64,000 bases of DNA from JBBDSH01 sp040905045 (GTDB taxonomy: Bacteria > Pseudomonadota > Gammaproteobacteria > Eutrophobiales > Eutrophobiaceae): contig JBBDSH010000050.1 in the NCBI GenBank assembly GCA_040905045.1, positions 62,001 through 126,000 of the forward strand, written 5' to 3'. The position numbers and the translations under genes are program-made. The notes beneath the pieces were generated by a model that was not told where the DNA came from, did no database searches, and worked only from the letters and a program-made list of their open reading frames with translations. Below are positions 25,567 to 34,873 of the stretch, in pieces (position 1 is the stretch's first letter; every line of letters begins with the position of its first letter).

Positions 25567-25949
25567 AAGGTCCTCCTTCAACTCTGTTTACAACCCGGCG
25601 TTCGCAGTGTGCGCCGCGAGCCGGGCCGCCTCCGGCTGATCCGTCACTGCCCACGGACTGCCGGTGTTACGGGATTTTACAACAGCTGTGGGCTGCATCA
25701 GGGAAGACGGGAAATGAACCATTTACTACCCTACAGATATAGCCCGGAAAGTCAAAAAGCTCCGTATGATGCCGTTTATGGCATTTACGGGCACGATCAC
25801 CGATCCTGGCGGGAATAGACATCAAATTGTGTGCTGATTCAAACAAAAACCGCTTGACCTTTTTATAAATAAGTCAATGATCCACGCTTTTTTCTTACCG
25901 TAATCCTTAGGACTATTTCGATCCGGCGCAAGGGTCAACAGAGACAACC
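25567..25949. other. Divergent intergenic region, ATP-grasp 4 / MFS transporter
   Basis: No recognisable gene is seen. It holds the AAGGAGG of the leftward ATP-grasp gene. Rightward, TTGACC at 25854-25859 sits in an AT-rich stretch (TTTTTATAAATAAG) that may drive the MFS gene, but no good -10 box lies at the right distance. A 69-codon open frame at 25609-25818 has no family features. Confidence 0.35.
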
Positions 25950-27200
25950 ATGAAAAAAACGCTCGCTTCTATCTCCAGCCTGCTGGTCAGCGTCGCCATC
26001 CTGCTCCTGGGCAGCGGCCTGCTGGGCACGCTGCTGACCCTGCGCGCCGGCATTGAGGGCTTTTCGGAAACGACGATCGGTCTGATCGCGTCCATGTATT
26101 TTCTCGGTTTCATCATCGGGACGTTTGTCTGTCCCAGGCTGATTCAGCGATCCGGGCATATCCGCAGTTTTGCCGTTATGGCCTCGATTGCCTCCTGCAC
26201 GATCCTCATCTACGGGCTCTGGCTGGAGCCCGTCGTCTGGATGATCACGCGTTTGGTCACCGGCATCTGCCTCGTCAGCATCTACATTATCATCGAGAGC
26301 TGGCTTAATGCCCAGGCCAATAATGAGACCCGGGGACGTGTCTTCGCCACTTACATGATGATTAACCTGTTATTTCTGGCACTGGGCCAGTTCCTCATAC
26401 TGGCAGGCGATATCAATACCCTGGAGTTATTCGGGATTTCCGCAATTCTGTTTTCCCTGGGACTGGTACCGGTAGCCATGACACGCCTGCCGGAACCGGC
26501 GCCGGTGCACAAAATCAGGCCGGACCTGCGCGAACTGTACCGGCTGGTGCCGTCGGGCTTCATGGGCAGCCTGATATCCGGGGTAGTAGGCAGCGCCTTC
26601 TGGGGCCTGGGACCGTTGTACGCCCTGCAGGCGGGACTGTCCGAGGAAGGCATCGCCGTCTTCATGGGCGCCGCCATCATCGGCGGCGCCCTGTTGCAAT
26701 GGCCGCTGGGCCTGCTTTCGGATCGCCGCGACCGGCGTCTAGTGTTGCTGGACATCAGCCTGTTCAGCGCCGTCATCGCCGTCATTGGCCTGCTGGTCCC
26801 TACTGACACCGCCGTCTGGCTGGCTGTCGCCATGTTCTTCTACGGCGGCATGATGTTTTCCATCTACCCCATCAGCGCCGCCTTGACCAATGATTACACC
26901 GACCCGGTCGAACATGTGGAAACCAGCGGCAACCTGCTTATGGTCTACGGCCTGGGCGCCGCCGTCGGCCCCTTTATCGGCGGGCTGGCCATGCAATGGT
27001 TCGGCCGCGAGAGTCTGTTCATCCTGTTTGCCGTCTTCGGCGTACTGCTAACGTTGTATTTGTGGCTGCAACGCCGATACTTCCCGGAAGCGGCCGACGT
27101 GCCGAAGACGCACTTCGTCCCGTTGACCCGGACTTCCCAGGTGGCCATAGAAAGCCTGGCCGAGGCACCCACCGCGGAGGTATCCGAAACCTCAGTCTGA
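25950..27200 (+). CDS. MFS transporter, YcaD-like
   Basis: The 416 residues have twelve hydrophobic segments in two halves. The loop 2-3 motif is short, CPRLIQRSGHIRSF, and the later WPLGLLSDRRDRRLVL is the matching cytoplasmic motif in the second half. IIESWLNAQANNETRGRVFATYM is the characteristic stretch of YcaD-type permeases. The substrate is unknown. It diverges from ATP-grasp 4, so it could move a substrate or product of the island; that is a guess from position only. A soluble tail of about 45 residues ends the protein. Confidence 0.85.
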   Translation: MKKTLASISSLLVSVAILLLGSGLLGTLLTLRAGIEGFSETTIGLIASMYFLGFIIGTFVCPRLIQRSGHIRSFAVMASIASCTILIYGLWLEPVVWMITRLVTGICLVSIYIIIESWLNAQANNETRGRVFATYMMINLLFLALGQFLILAGDINTLELFGISAILFSLGLVPVAMTRLPEPAPVHKIRPDLRELYRLVPSGFMGSLISGVVGSAFWGLGPLYALQAGLSEEGIAVFMGAAIIGGALLQWPLGLLSDRRDRRLVLLDISLFSAVIAVIGLLVPTDTAVWLAVAMFFYGGMMFSIYPISAALTNDYTDPVEHVETSGNLLMVYGLGAAVGPFIGGLAMQWFGRESLFILFAVFGVLLTLYLWLQRRYFPEAADVPKTHFVPLTRTSQVAIESLAEAPTAEVSETSV

Positions 27201-27227
27201 GCACGCCGCTTCTATGCCCAGGGGTAC

Positions 27228-29396
27228 TTAGTTGAGAGCGGGGGAATTGATCGCCCGTGATGTACCGGCGCTGCGAATGGATTCGGTAACCCGCACATAG
27301 TTGTTGTAAAGGGTCCGGATCTCCCGCACATAAACCACCGTTTGGCCGCACCGGCAACGTCGTGTCCACTCGCCGTCGTGACGGTAGGGTTGTGCCAGTG
27401 CCAGCATCGCCGTCTCCACATTGTCGAACCAGCGATTCGGATTCAGGCCTGTCTCCTCCGCCAGCCGGCGCGCCTGCTGGATGCGCCTGTAACCGGCGTT
27501 ATAAGCAGCCAGCGTAAACCAGGTGCGATCCTGCAGCTGCGGTATGTCATCGAAACGCCCGCGCAGATAATCGAGATATCGAATACCGCCAAGGATGTTG
27601 TGCGCCGGGTCGTCCCGTTCCTCGACGCCCACTTCCTCCGCTGTCGCGGGCAGTAACTGCATCAGTCCCTCGGCGCCGGCGTAGGAAACCGCCATCGGAT
27701 CAAAACGGCTTTCCTGGTACATCTGCGCCACGATCAGGCGCCAGTCGAAACCGTAGTCTTTGGCGTATTCATGAACGATCCGGTCAAACGGCGAAAGTTG
27801 CACGAGTTCAGCCAACTGGTTCGCGCTGGCCTTTCTTTTCCCCGGCCGCTCGATATAGCGGGAGTAGAGCACATTATAAAATCCGCGCCGGTATTCCCGG
27901 CCGATAAACCCGTTCAGGGCCGTCAGTAATTGCATATCGGAGGCACGCACCACCCAGGCCTGGGGCCGCGGCTCCGCCAGCCGAAAATGCGCCTTCAGGT
28001 TCAGTTGACGGCTGAATTCCGCGTTCACCTCATGGCTGCCGATGACCGTCAGGTCATACAGACCCCGGGCAACCCGAAACAGAACGGTTTCGGTATTGAG
28101 CCCGTCTTCAGCGGCAATGATTTCCACATCAATGCCCTGCTCCTCGCGCAACGTCTCCAGATAACCTCGCCAGGGGCTTTCCTCCGGCAGATAGATACGC
28201 CTTCCGTCCAGATCCCGCGGCGCCTGCAACGCGCTGTCATGGGAACGCCCGACCAGTACCGGCGCGGAATGATTATAGGCCTTTGAGGCACGCAGGCCTT
28301 CGCCTTCAGGAACAGTTGATTGCGGCAGTGAGGCGGCGATGACATCGCCGCGGCCCTGCTTCAGGAGAGACTGCATTTCCGACTGATCCCGGGCGATAAC
28401 AACATCCACGCGCAGACCGTTTTCTTCGGCAAAACGCCTTATCAACTCGTATTCGAAGCCCCTGAACCGGCCATTCTCAAAAAACACGTTGACCGGGCTG
28501 CGATAGGTGATCAACCTCAATAACCTGCGCTTTTTCAATGATGCCAGGTCTTCCCTGTAAACCTTCGCCAGATCCATTTGCAGGTGCTTCCTGTTGATGA
28601 ACCGGTTCAGTGAGCCGTGCAACCTCCCGGCGTTTTCGTGTACCAGCCAGTGCCGGTATTCCGGCTCGCCCAGGGACAGCTGTATTTCGAGATCCGGATA
28701 ATCAGCCAGCAGGGACTGCAGCGACTGGCTGTCCATAACCGCCAAATCGTAACGGCCGGAACTGACCCGTTCCAAAACCTGTCGATCCGTCACGGCAACG
28801 GGGATAGTAATCACGTCCATGCCGGGCGCGTCCTTTTGCATGGATGCGACCAACGTACTGACGGGCGATTGTTCACGCACGGCAATCTGCCGTACTGACA
28901 GATCCCGGGCCTCGTCTATGACCCCGCCGCCGTCCCGGCCCACTACCCGTGGTTGCGTCATTCCCCAGGACAGGGTGTTTCGCACCGGCAGTGCCGGGCC
29001 GGCATGAACCGACTCATTCAGCGAGGCGATGATATCGCCCCGACCGTCTTCCAGTGATGTGAGTAATTGCCAGGGAGTGTCGGCCGGGACCCATTCCGGA
29101 ACCAGGTCATGAGCACGGCTGAATTGTTCCAGCATCCGTTTCTCTTCAGGCTCGATGCGGGACTCCAGGTAAAGAATACGGAGAACGCCTTTCTGCCGCA
29201 GTACCGGCAGATCCGCCGAGTAGGTATCCGGGCCCGGGCGGTTGTCCTGCGTCAAACCCTCCCGGACAGGCGCAACGGGCGTCTTGCCGCCAGCCACCGG
29301 ATCGCGGGGCGCCGGCGACAGCAGGAACGGCAGAGTGAGAAGTGCGCACACGGAAACGGCAACGGCGCCGCCGGTACGCCGGATTGAAATCGCCAA
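27228..29396 (-). CDS. MltF-like lytic transglycosylase with two solute-binding domains
   Basis: The enzyme cleaves peptidoglycan glycan strands to 1,6-anhydromuropeptides. After an N-terminal membrane anchor (residues 6-27) come two periplasmic solute-binding (SBP_bac_3) modules at about 62-285 and 290-505, and an SLT domain at about 535-705. The SLT domain has catalytic E562 in QMYQESRFD, then GLMQLLPATA and LAAYNAGYRRI. E. coli MltF has only one solute-binding module, so the tandem pair is unusual. Three cysteine/histidine residues near 681-683 follow the catalytic domain. It ends convergently 27 bases from the MFS gene. Confidence 0.88.
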   Translation of the reverse strand: MAISIRRTGGAVAVSVCALLTLPFLLSPAPRDPVAGGKTPVAPVREGLTQDNRPGPDTYSADLPVLRQKGVLRILYLESRIEPEEKRMLEQFSRAHDLVPEWVPADTPWQLLTSLEDGRGDIIASLNESVHAGPALPVRNTLSWGMTQPRVVGRDGGGVIDEARDLSVRQIAVREQSPVSTLVASMQKDAPGMDVITIPVAVTDRQVLERVSSGRYDLAVMDSQSLQSLLADYPDLEIQLSLGEPEYRHWLVHENAGRLHGSLNRFINRKHLQMDLAKVYREDLASLKKRRLLRLITYRSPVNVFFENGRFRGFEYELIRRFAEENGLRVDVVIARDQSEMQSLLKQGRGDVIAASLPQSTVPEGEGLRASKAYNHSAPVLVGRSHDSALQAPRDLDGRRIYLPEESPWRGYLETLREEQGIDVEIIAAEDGLNTETVLFRVARGLYDLTVIGSHEVNAEFSRQLNLKAHFRLAEPRPQAWVVRASDMQLLTALNGFIGREYRRGFYNVLYSRYIERPGKRKASANQLAELVQLSPFDRIVHEYAKDYGFDWRLIVAQMYQESRFDPMAVSYAGAEGLMQLLPATAEEVGVEERDDPAHNILGGIRYLDYLRGRFDDIPQLQDRTWFTLAAYNAGYRRIQQARRLAEETGLNPNRWFDNVETAMLALAQPYRHDGEWTRRCRCGQTVVYVREIRTLYNNYVRVTESIRSAGTSRAINSPALN

Positions 29397-29531
29397 AGAT
29401 ATTCCCCGCTAGCCCTGAATCCGCGGCTACTATACGCAGATTCCTTAAAAATATCTATATATTGTGATGTTCTTCTCATAATCCACTAGATGTAGAGGTG
29501 GGAAGAGATGTGATGATGTTATTGTGAGTGC

Positions 29532-30203
29532 TTACTTCATGTCCCGGATCAGGCTTTCCGCCCCGGCCAGGCGCTCCGGGGTGCCGATATCCAGCCAGAC
29601 GCCGGGATAAAATTCCCCGCTAACCTCGCCCCGGCGAATGGCGCGACGCAACAGCGGGGCCAGGGGGAACGCCGTTGCCGGCTCGTCCCGGAACAGTTCG
29701 GGACGAAACACGCCGATGCCGGAATAGGTCCGGCGCGGGCGGTCGTCTTCACGGACGATGCGTCCGTCCTCCAGCACGAAATCCCCCTCCGGATGATGAC
29801 CGGGGTTGTCCACCAGAACCAGATGGGCGAGCCCGGCGGGGGCATCCGGGAGTCCGCTGAAATCGTAATCCGTCCAGATATCGCCGTTGACCACCAGAAA
29901 ACCGCCTTCTCCGAGAAGCGGCAGCGCCCGGCGTATACCGCCGCCGGTCTCCAGTGGCGCGTCTCCTTCATGGGAATAGATAATATTGGCTCCGAACAAA
30001 GCACCGTCACCAAAGCGCGCCTCAATCTGATCGCCCAGGGGGCCGGTATTAACGACGATCTCGGTGATACCGGCGCGGGCCAGACCTTCGATATGGTGCT
30101 GCAGGAGCGGCCTGCCGCCCACCTCAAGCAACGGCTTGGGCGTGGTGTCGGTCAGCGGCCGCATGCGTTCGCCGCGGCCGGCGGCCAGGATCATGGCGCG
30201 CAT
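29532..30203 (-). CDS. murU: MurU, N-acetylmuramate alpha-1-phosphate uridylyltransferase
   Basis: MurU makes UDP-MurNAc from MurNAc-1-phosphate in the peptidoglycan recycling shunt that bypasses fosfomycin-sensitive MurA. The 223 residues begin MILAAGRGERMRPLTD (nucleotide-binding loop), then PKPLLEVGGRPLL, HEGDAPLETGGGI and FLVVNGDIWTDYDF (metal-binding Asp), as in MurU of Pseudomonas. The usual partner kinase gene amgK is not adjacent: a cation antiporter gene diverges upstream. The gap of about 135 bases towards the transglycosylase has no gene. Confidence 0.87.
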   Translation of the reverse strand: MRAMILAAGRGERMRPLTDTTPKPLLEVGGRPLLQHHIEGLARAGITEIVVNTGPLGDQIEARFGDGALFGANIIYSHEGDAPLETGGGIRRALPLLGEGGFLVVNGDIWTDYDFSGLPDAPAGLAHLVLVDNPGHHPEGDFVLEDGRIVREDDRPRRTYSGIGVFRPELFRDEPATAFPLAPLLRRAIRRGEVSGEFYPGVWLDIGTPERLAGAESLIRDMK

Positions 30204-30334
30204 GAGTGCCGCCGCGGAGGGTTTATTACAGAGCCAGTCATCTTATTGAACGCTGTTTGCAAAAACCGGAATATATTTTTTGTCCGGATCGAATCTCTGG
30301 CATTATCATCAATAAAATCATTCTTTCATACCTT

Positions 30335-31300
30335 ATGATCCTTGCCTTTTTCCAGATCATCGCCGGACTCGGACTGCTCGTCTACGGCGCCGACAAGTTC
30401 GTCAACGGTGCCTCCGGCCTGGCGCGCAGACTCGGCGTGCCGCCGATCATCATCGGCATGTCCGTGGTCGGCGTCGCCACGTCGATACCCGAAGTCCTGG
30501 TGGGCTCGGTTGCGGCCCTGAACGGCAAGACGCACATCGCCATCGGTAACGCCCTGGGTTCCAACATCGCCAATATGGGCCTGGTGCTGGGCGGCACAGC
30601 GGTGATCATGCCCATGGTTGCCCGATCCGATACACTGCTGCGTGAATACAAGGTGATGTGTATTGCCATGCTGGCGGCGTTGCTGATCCTCCTGGACCTC
30701 GACCTTAGCCGTACAGACGGCATTATCCTGCTGCTGGCCCTTGCTGTGGTCAGCGCCTGGATTTTCCATGTGGCGCGCACCTCGCCCGGAACGGACCCCC
30801 TGGCCCGGGAATATGAAAAGGAGTTCAGGGCAGAGACTACCGTGGCGCGATCCCTGCTGATCCTGGTCTTCGGTCTCGGCCTGTTGCTGGCAGGCGCGGA
30901 AATCCTGGTCCGTGGCGCGGTTTTCGTGGCGGAGTTCTTCGGTATCAGCGATCTGGTCATCGGCCTGACCGTCATTGCCGTCGGCACCAGCCTGCCGGAG
31001 CTGGCGGCCTCCATCATGAGCGTTCTCAAGGACGAGGCCGATATCGCCATCGGCAACGTCATCGGCTCGAACATATTCAACATGCTTATGGTGCTGGGCG
31101 TGCCGCCCCTGATCCATCCGGACAGCTTCGGTTTTGAGGTATTATGGCGCGATTTCTCCGTAATGGTCATACTGACCGTACTCATGGGTATCATGGTCTT
31201 CCTGCGCGGGCACGGCCGATTTGATCGGGGTGAGGGCGCGCTGCTTTTATCGGGTTTTCTTGCCTATCAGTCCTGGCTGTTTTTTGCGGCGACAGGCTGA
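30335..31300 (+). CDS. Calcium/sodium antiporter, YrbG/CaxA family
   Basis: The 321 residues hold ten hydrophobic helices in two inverted repeats. The paired alpha-repeat motifs are SVVGVATSIPEVLVG with GNALGSNIANMG and TVIAVGTSLPELAASI with GNVIGSNIFNML, the ion-binding signature of CaCA exchangers. ATG 30335 opens the first helix; in-frame upstream codons add a non-conserved leader. yrbG-kdsD-kdsC-lptCAB is the standard order, so this is the first gene of the envelope operon. Confidence 0.92.
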   Translation: MILAFFQIIAGLGLLVYGADKFVNGASGLARRLGVPPIIIGMSVVGVATSIPEVLVGSVAALNGKTHIAIGNALGSNIANMGLVLGGTAVIMPMVARSDTLLREYKVMCIAMLAALLILLDLDLSRTDGIILLLALAVVSAWIFHVARTSPGTDPLAREYEKEFRAETTVARSLLILVFGLGLLLAGAEILVRGAVFVAEFFGISDLVIGLTVIAVGTSLPELAASIMSVLKDEADIAIGNVIGSNIFNMLMVLGVPPLIHPDSFGFEVLWRDFSVMVILTVLMGIMVFLRGHGRFDRGEGALLLSGFLAYQSWLFFAATG

Positions 31301-31321
31301 CGGTGACTCCATTACAATTTC

Positions 31322-32335
31322 ATGCCCGATCCAATCAACATCAAGGCTGATATGCAGGAAAAGAGCTCCCGGGACAAGCTGTTGCAGCTGGGCCGTGCCG
31401 TCATAGAAACGGAAGCGGCCGGTGTGGTGGAACTCGTCAGCCGCATCGATGACCGGTTCTTTGAAGCCTGCAATCACATAATCGCCTGTCAGGGCCGGAC
31501 CGTCGTCATCGGCATGGGCAAATCCGGGCATGTCGGCAACAAACTGGCCGCGACCCTGGCCAGCACCGGCACACCCGCCTTTTTCGTTCATCCGGGCGAG
31601 GCCAGTCACGGCGATCTGGGAATGATCACCTCCCGGGACGTGGTGGTTGCCCTGTCCAATTCCGGTGAGACCGACGAAATCCTCACTCTGCTGCCGGTAA
31701 TCAAGCGCCTGGCCGTGCCGCTGATCGCGCTGACCGGCAATCCGGCCTCAACCCTGGCGCGATCAGCGACGGTCAACCTTGATGTCAGTGTCTCGAAAGA
31801 GGCCTGCCCGCTGGGCCTGGCGCCGACCACAAGCACCACGGCGGCCCTGGTCATGGGCGATGCCTTGGCCATCGCCCTGCTGGAGGCGCGCGGTTTCAGT
31901 GAAAAGGATTTTGCCCTGTCTCATCCCGGCGGCACACTTGGGCGACGGCTTTTGCTCAGGGTCAGCGATATCATGCATACGGGCAAGGCTGTTCCCAAGG
32001 TGGATACCGGCACAAAACTCAGGGATGCCTTGCTGGAAATGAGCGCCAAGGGTCTCGGTACCACCGCCGTGGTGGACGACGAGAACCGGGTCCTGGGGAT
32101 TTTTACCGACGGCGACCTGCGCCGCACCCTCGACAGCGGCGCGGATATTCATAACGCCTCCGTGGCCGATGTCATGACCGGCAATTGCAAGACCATTCAC
32201 GCCGACGCGCTGGCGGCCGAGGCCCTGCACATGATGGAAGAATTCAAGATTAATGCGTTGCTGGTGGTCGATGACGGGAATACGCTGATCGGTGTTCTCA
32301 ACATGCACGATCTTCTGCGCGCCAGGGTGGTCTGA
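31322..32335 (+). CDS. kdsD: KdsD, D-arabinose 5-phosphate isomerase
   Basis: KdsD interconverts ribulose 5-phosphate and arabinose 5-phosphate, the first step of Kdo synthesis. The SIS domain (about 40-175) has VVIGMGKSGHVGNK and FFVHPGEASHGDLGM. Two CBS motifs fill the C-terminal part (about 205-335, for example GTTAVVDDENRVLGIFTDGD and NALLVVDDGNTLIGVLNMHD). At 337 residues it is of standard length. kdsC follows after 5 bases. Confidence 0.95.
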   Translation: MPDPINIKADMQEKSSRDKLLQLGRAVIETEAAGVVELVSRIDDRFFEACNHIIACQGRTVVIGMGKSGHVGNKLAATLASTGTPAFFVHPGEASHGDLGMITSRDVVVALSNSGETDEILTLLPVIKRLAVPLIALTGNPASTLARSATVNLDVSVSKEACPLGLAPTTSTTAALVMGDALAIALLEARGFSEKDFALSHPGGTLGRRLLLRVSDIMHTGKAVPKVDTGTKLRDALLEMSAKGLGTTAVVDDENRVLGIFTDGDLRRTLDSGADIHNASVADVMTGNCKTIHADALAAEALHMMEEFKINALLVVDDGNTLIGVLNMHDLLRARVV

Positions 32336-32340
32336 GCTCC

Positions 32341-32865
32341 ATGGACGATATTCTCAGGAAGGCGGCAACAATTCGCCTGGCGGTGTTCGATGTCGACGGC
32401 GTGCTCACCGACGGCCGTCTCATCCTCGGCAACAACGGCAGTGAATACAAAAGCTTTCATGTTCATGACGGCCTCGGACTGGTGATGCTGAAGCGGGCCG
32501 GGCTGCTCGTGGCTGTGATCTCCGCGCGCAAATCCGACATCGTCTCGGAAAGGATGGCGGCATTGGGCATCGAATACGTTTATCAGGGACAGGACGACAA
32601 GCGCGGGGCATTGCTGGGACTGATGCGGGATTTGAATGTCCAGCCCGATGAGACCGCCTTCGTCGGCGACGACCTCATCGATCTGCCGGCCATGGCCGCG
32701 GCCGGATTCTCCATCGCCGTAGGCAACGCCCACCCCTTTGTCAGGGAGCACGCGGACTGGGTAACACAGGGACACGGCGGCCGGGGCGCTGTGCGGGAAA
32801 TCTGTGAACTGATCCTCAAGGCCCACGGACGGCTGGAAACGGTCTACCGGGAGTTCCTGCCGTGA
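32341..32865 (+). CDS. kdsC: KdsC, Kdo-8-phosphate phosphatase
   Basis: KdsC is a C0-type HAD phosphatase that releases Kdo from Kdo-8-phosphate. It has the nucleophile motif VFDVDGVLTDG, SARKSDIV (motif II), and FVGDDLIDLPAM (motif IV). The short 174-residue form lacking a cap domain is typical. It lies directly after kdsD, and lptC follows after 43 bases. Confidence 0.95.
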   Translation: MDDILRKAATIRLAVFDVDGVLTDGRLILGNNGSEYKSFHVHDGLGLVMLKRAGLLVAVISARKSDIVSERMAALGIEYVYQGQDDKRGALLGLMRDLNVQPDETAFVGDDLIDLPAMAAAGFSIAVGNAHPFVREHADWVTQGHGGRGAVREICELILKAHGRLETVYREFLP

Positions 32866-32908
32866 ACCGCCCGGCTCCATCACACGGAACCGGGGAATAT
32901 CCGGAATC

Positions 32909-33484
32909 ATGTCACAGCGCCTGATAATCCTGGCCCTGCTGGTCACCGCCGCTCTGGGCAGCACCTGGATAATGAACCGCATCGGCCAGGATGAGTCTGA
33001 TATTGAGACAGACGGGGAGTTTCAGGAACCGGATTATTATATGGAAGACTTCACCACCCTCACCATGCGCGGCGACGGCACACCCAAACACCGCCTGCAG
33101 GCCCTGTATATGGCGCATTACCCCGATGACGATACAACGGAGCTGATCGATCCAACCATGAAAATCTTTCGCGTTGACAGTACGCCGCTCTATATCAGCG
33201 CCGACAAGGGATGGGTTACCGCTAATAATGAAATTGTATTACTGCGGGGGAACGTTACCATGTGGGAAGAGGGCGAAACGGGCGAGCGCATCATGGATGT
33301 CAACACAAGCGAGGTCCGCGTTCTGACGGAAGAGGAATACGCCGAAACTGACAAATATGCCACCATTAACAAAGACCGTACCACTATTACCGGCACGGGC
33401 ATGCGGGCCCATTTCAAAGACAGCCGGCTGGAAATTATCGACCATGAACGAACTGTCATTAAACCGAAGCCGAATAATACATAA
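32909..33484 (+). CDS. lptC: LptC, LPS transport bitopic membrane protein
   Basis: LptC links the LptBFG ABC transporter to LptA in the periplasmic LPS bridge. One N-terminal helix (about residues 5-22, ILALLVTAALGSTWIM) precedes a beta-jellyroll with VTANNEIVLLRGNVTMWE. The 191 residues fit the family. Its end overlaps lptA by 41 bases, in a different frame, which points to translational coupling. Confidence 0.92.
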   Translation: MSQRLIILALLVTAALGSTWIMNRIGQDESDIETDGEFQEPDYYMEDFTTLTMRGDGTPKHRLQALYMAHYPDDDTTELIDPTMKIFRVDSTPLYISADKGWVTANNEIVLLRGNVTMWEEGETGERIMDVNTSEVRVLTEEEYAETDKYATINKDRTTITGTGMRAHFKDSRLEIIDHERTVIKPKPNNT

Positions 33485-34052
33485 ACTTGCCTGCCTCCTT
33501 GTCCTGGCCGGCCTGAGCCAGGCGGCGGCGGGGCTTTCATCGGACAAGGACCAGCCCATTGAGGTGGAAGCGGACACGGCGGAACTGGATGACCTGAAGA
33601 ACAGGAGCATTTACACCGGCAATGTCATCGTCACGCAGGGAAGCATCCGCATGACCGGCGACAAGATGACCGTCTACCATACCGAGGACGACGAACTGGA
33701 TACGCTGATCATGGAAGGCAAGCCGGCCACCTATCGACAGCTGCCCGATGACAGCGATGTTTATGACGAAGCCGAGGCGCTGACCATTGAATATTATGAA
33801 TTACAGAACCTGGTGATCCTGATCGAGGAGGCCAAGGTCAGACAGGAAAGCATGACCATGACCGGCGACCGCATAGACTACGACACGGAACTGAGCCAGG
33901 TAAAGGCGCAAAGCAAGGCGCGGGCGACAACAGACACGGATGCGCCTGAGGAATCAGGCCGGGTGAAGGTCATTCTGAAAAAACAAAAGGCCGAAGAACA
34001 GGATGAAGCGCCGGCAAAGCCGGACTCGCCCGACGCACCGGTGGACCAGTAG
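33444..34052 (+). CDS. lptA: LptA, periplasmic LPS bridge protein
   Basis: LptA polymerises between inner and outer membrane to carry LPS. The 202 residues have a signal peptide (ACLLVLAGLSQAAAG) and an OstA-type jellyroll: PIEVEADTAELDDLKN, YTGNVIVTQGSIRMTGDKM and MTMTGDRIDYDTELSQVKA. ATG 33444 within lptC is preferred over earlier in-frame codons because it gives the proper signal peptide. The C-terminal tail (about 165-202) is Glu/Asp/Pro-rich and probably disordered. Confidence 0.93.
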   Translation: MNELSLNRSRIIHKLACLLVLAGLSQAAAGLSSDKDQPIEVEADTAELDDLKNRSIYTGNVIVTQGSIRMTGDKMTVYHTEDDELDTLIMEGKPATYRQLPDDSDVYDEAEALTIEYYELQNLVILIEEAKVRQESMTMTGDRIDYDTELSQVKAQSKARATTDTDAPEESGRVKVILKKQKAEEQDEAPAKPDSPDAPVDQ

Positions 34053-34094
34053 CCGGCACGGCGATCGTTTCAACAGGATTCTTTGACACATATT

Positions 34095-34823
34095 ATGAGC
34101 AGCGTTCTTTCCGCCCGCCACCTTTCCAAGCAATTCCGCCGCCGCCAAGTCGTGCGCGATGTGAGTCTTTCGGTGAAAAGCGGCGAGATCGTCGGCCTGC
34201 TGGGACCCAACGGCGCCGGCAAGACCACCAGCTTCCATATGATTGTCGGCCTGATCCCCTGCGACGACGGTGAAATATTTATCAATGACCGCAACATCAG
34301 TCACCTGCCCATGGACAAACGGGCTCACCTGGGGCTGGGCTACCTGCCTCAGGAATCCTCCATTTTCCGCAAGCTGACCGTGGAGGAGAACATCATGGCC
34401 ATTCTGGAAACGCGCCGCGGCCTCGGTATCGAAGAGATGCGGGAACGGCTGGAGGGACTGCTGCACGAATTCCATATCGACCACTTGCGCGACAATCTCG
34501 GCCTGAGCCTGTCCGGGGGCGAGCGCCGGCGCGTGGAAATCGCCCGGGCGCTGGCCACCAGCCCGGAGTTCCTGCTTCTTGATGAACCTTTTGCGGGGAT
34601 CGACCCCATATCCATCAGCGACATACAACGCATGACCCAATACCTGGCACAGCTCGGCCTGGGTGTTTTAATCACCGATCATAATGTCCGGGAAACCCTG
34701 GGCTCCTGCGACCGTGCCTACATCGTCAGTGACGGACAGATTATCTCCGAGGGCACGCCTGAACAAATCCTGGCCGACGAACATGTCAGGGAGGTATACC
34801 TGGGCGCCCAGTTCAGAATGTAA
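34095..34823 (+). CDS. lptB: LptB, ATPase of the LPS exporter
   Basis: LptB powers LPS extraction from the inner membrane with LptF and LptG, which are not in this window. The 242 residues show Walker A GPNGAGKTTS, the Q-loop YLPQESSIF, signature LSGGERRRVEIARAL, Walker B FLLLDEPFAGID and the switch histidine in ITDHNVRET. ATG 34095 is preferred; TTG 34083 is an alternative. rpoN follows after 50 bases in the usual order. Confidence 0.96.
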   Translation: MSSVLSARHLSKQFRRRQVVRDVSLSVKSGEIVGLLGPNGAGKTTSFHMIVGLIPCDDGEIFINDRNISHLPMDKRAHLGLGYLPQESSIFRKLTVEENIMAILETRRGLGIEEMRERLEGLLHEFHIDHLRDNLGLSLSGGERRRVEIARALATSPEFLLLDEPFAGIDPISISDIQRMTQYLAQLGLGVLITDHNVRETLGSCDRAYIVSDGQIISEGTPEQILADEHVREVYLGAQFRM

Positions 34824-34873
34824 CCCGCAATCCGGCACGAAAGCGACGCCGCTTTTGCGTTAAACTAGCCAGT

